NCBI GenBank assembly: GCA_903868035.1
Contig: CAIPTQ010000297.1
Coordinates: 1 to 5,381 of the forward strand
Direction: 5' to 3'
Length of the DNA: 5,381 nt
Source of the DNA: an uncultured Phycisphaerales bacterium
GTDB lineage: Bacteria > Planctomycetota > Phycisphaerae > WQYP01
The translations under genes were made by a program, and so were the position numbers. Positions 5,148 through 5,381 of this stretch are shown piece after piece; within the stretch, counting starts at the first letter, position 1, and the number at the start of each line of letters is the position of its first letter. Below the pieces are notes generated by a model. It was given only the letters and a program-made list of their open reading frames with translations, searched no databases and was not told the origin of the DNA.

Positions 5148-5381
5148 ATGAAAATGACCAAAACCTTTGTCGAGGACATTCGCCGCCTGATCGCGGCCGC
5201 CCGCGGCACGGTGGCGCGGGGCGTGGACCTGGTGCAGGTCCATACCAATTTTGAAATTGGGCGGCGCATCGTAGAGGAGGAATTACTGGGTGAAGACCGC
5301 GCCGCTTATGGGAAAGAAGTGCTAAAGATGTTGGCTGAGCGGCTCACGGGCGAATTCGGCAGAGGATATTCGCATACCAAT
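5148..5381 (+). CDS. DUF1016/YhcG family PDDEXK nuclease-type protein (N-terminal part)
   Basis: This gene is open to the right edge, with 78 codons visible. GGGAG at 5138-5142 lies 5 nt before the ATG at 5148, which supports this start; another ATG at 5154 is possible. The translation shows the DUF1016 N-terminal domain: FVEDIRRLIAAARG, then NFEIGRRIVEEELLGEDRAAYG (about residues 34-55), a helix KEVLKMLAERLTGEFG and the signature GRGYSHTN at 71-78, where the window ends. Full-length members, about 330-380 residues, continue into a C-terminal PDDEXK nuclease-like domain, which is outside the window. The family is patchily distributed and often sits near restriction-modification or mobile genes; its biological role is not settled. 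Base composition is less extreme than in the neighbouring phosphoesterase-like gene, in keeping with acquisition by transfer. It is transcribed divergently from that gene. Confidence 0.88.
   Translation, partial: MKMTKTFVEDIRRLIAAARGTVARGVDLVQVHTNFEIGRRIVEEELLGEDRAAYGKEVLKMLAERLTGEFGRGYSHTN

Overview
The window comes from a GC-rich bacterial chromosome. The main genes are strongly G/C-biased (one hand-counted 60-base line, 1141-1200, is 48/60 G+C). The secreted protein at 2755-4974 has Pro/Ala/Thr-rich linkers with 'PTTRPD'- and 'ATQPAP'-type stretches, a signal peptide and a C-terminal CBM9-like module. That style resembles Planctomycetota, especially Phycisphaerae-type bacteria. This is an inference from style only, because no rRNA or lineage marker is present.

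Layout. Positions 1-304 hold no convincing gene. They contain a nested palindromic element (about 12-178), a GC-rich hairpin followed by a T-rich stretch (180-225), and a plausible sigma70-type promoter (235-263). The promoter drives aroF (305-1354, +), a class I-beta DAHP synthase with an N-terminal regulatory domain. aroF converges on, and overlaps by 8 bp, a metallo-beta-lactamase-fold hydrolase with a complete zinc-ligand set (1347-2021, -). Next comes a two-gene DUF433/DUF5615 toxin-antitoxin-type pair (2112-2681, -) in DNA that is visibly less GC-rich than its neighbours. Beyond it lies a long minus-strand gene for a secreted metallophosphoesterase-fold protein with a CBM9-like domain (2755-4974). 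This protein appears to have lost most of its metal ligands. A divergent plus-strand gene of the DUF1016/YhcG PDDEXK-nuclease family begins at 5148 and runs off the window. The intergenic space before it carries a near-perfect 29-bp dyad.

How the genes relate. The window is not one operon. aroF stands alone as the entry enzyme of the shikimate pathway, and the MBL hydrolase is a single gene read towards it. The DUF433/DUF5615 pair and the DUF1016 gene are accessory-type genes flanking the secreted protein, which suggests a locus that gains and loses cargo. The points most worth a second look are the degenerate phosphoesterase, the dyad before the DUF1016 gene, and the nested palindromic element at the left edge. 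I see no clear evidence of a wholly new multi-gene system.
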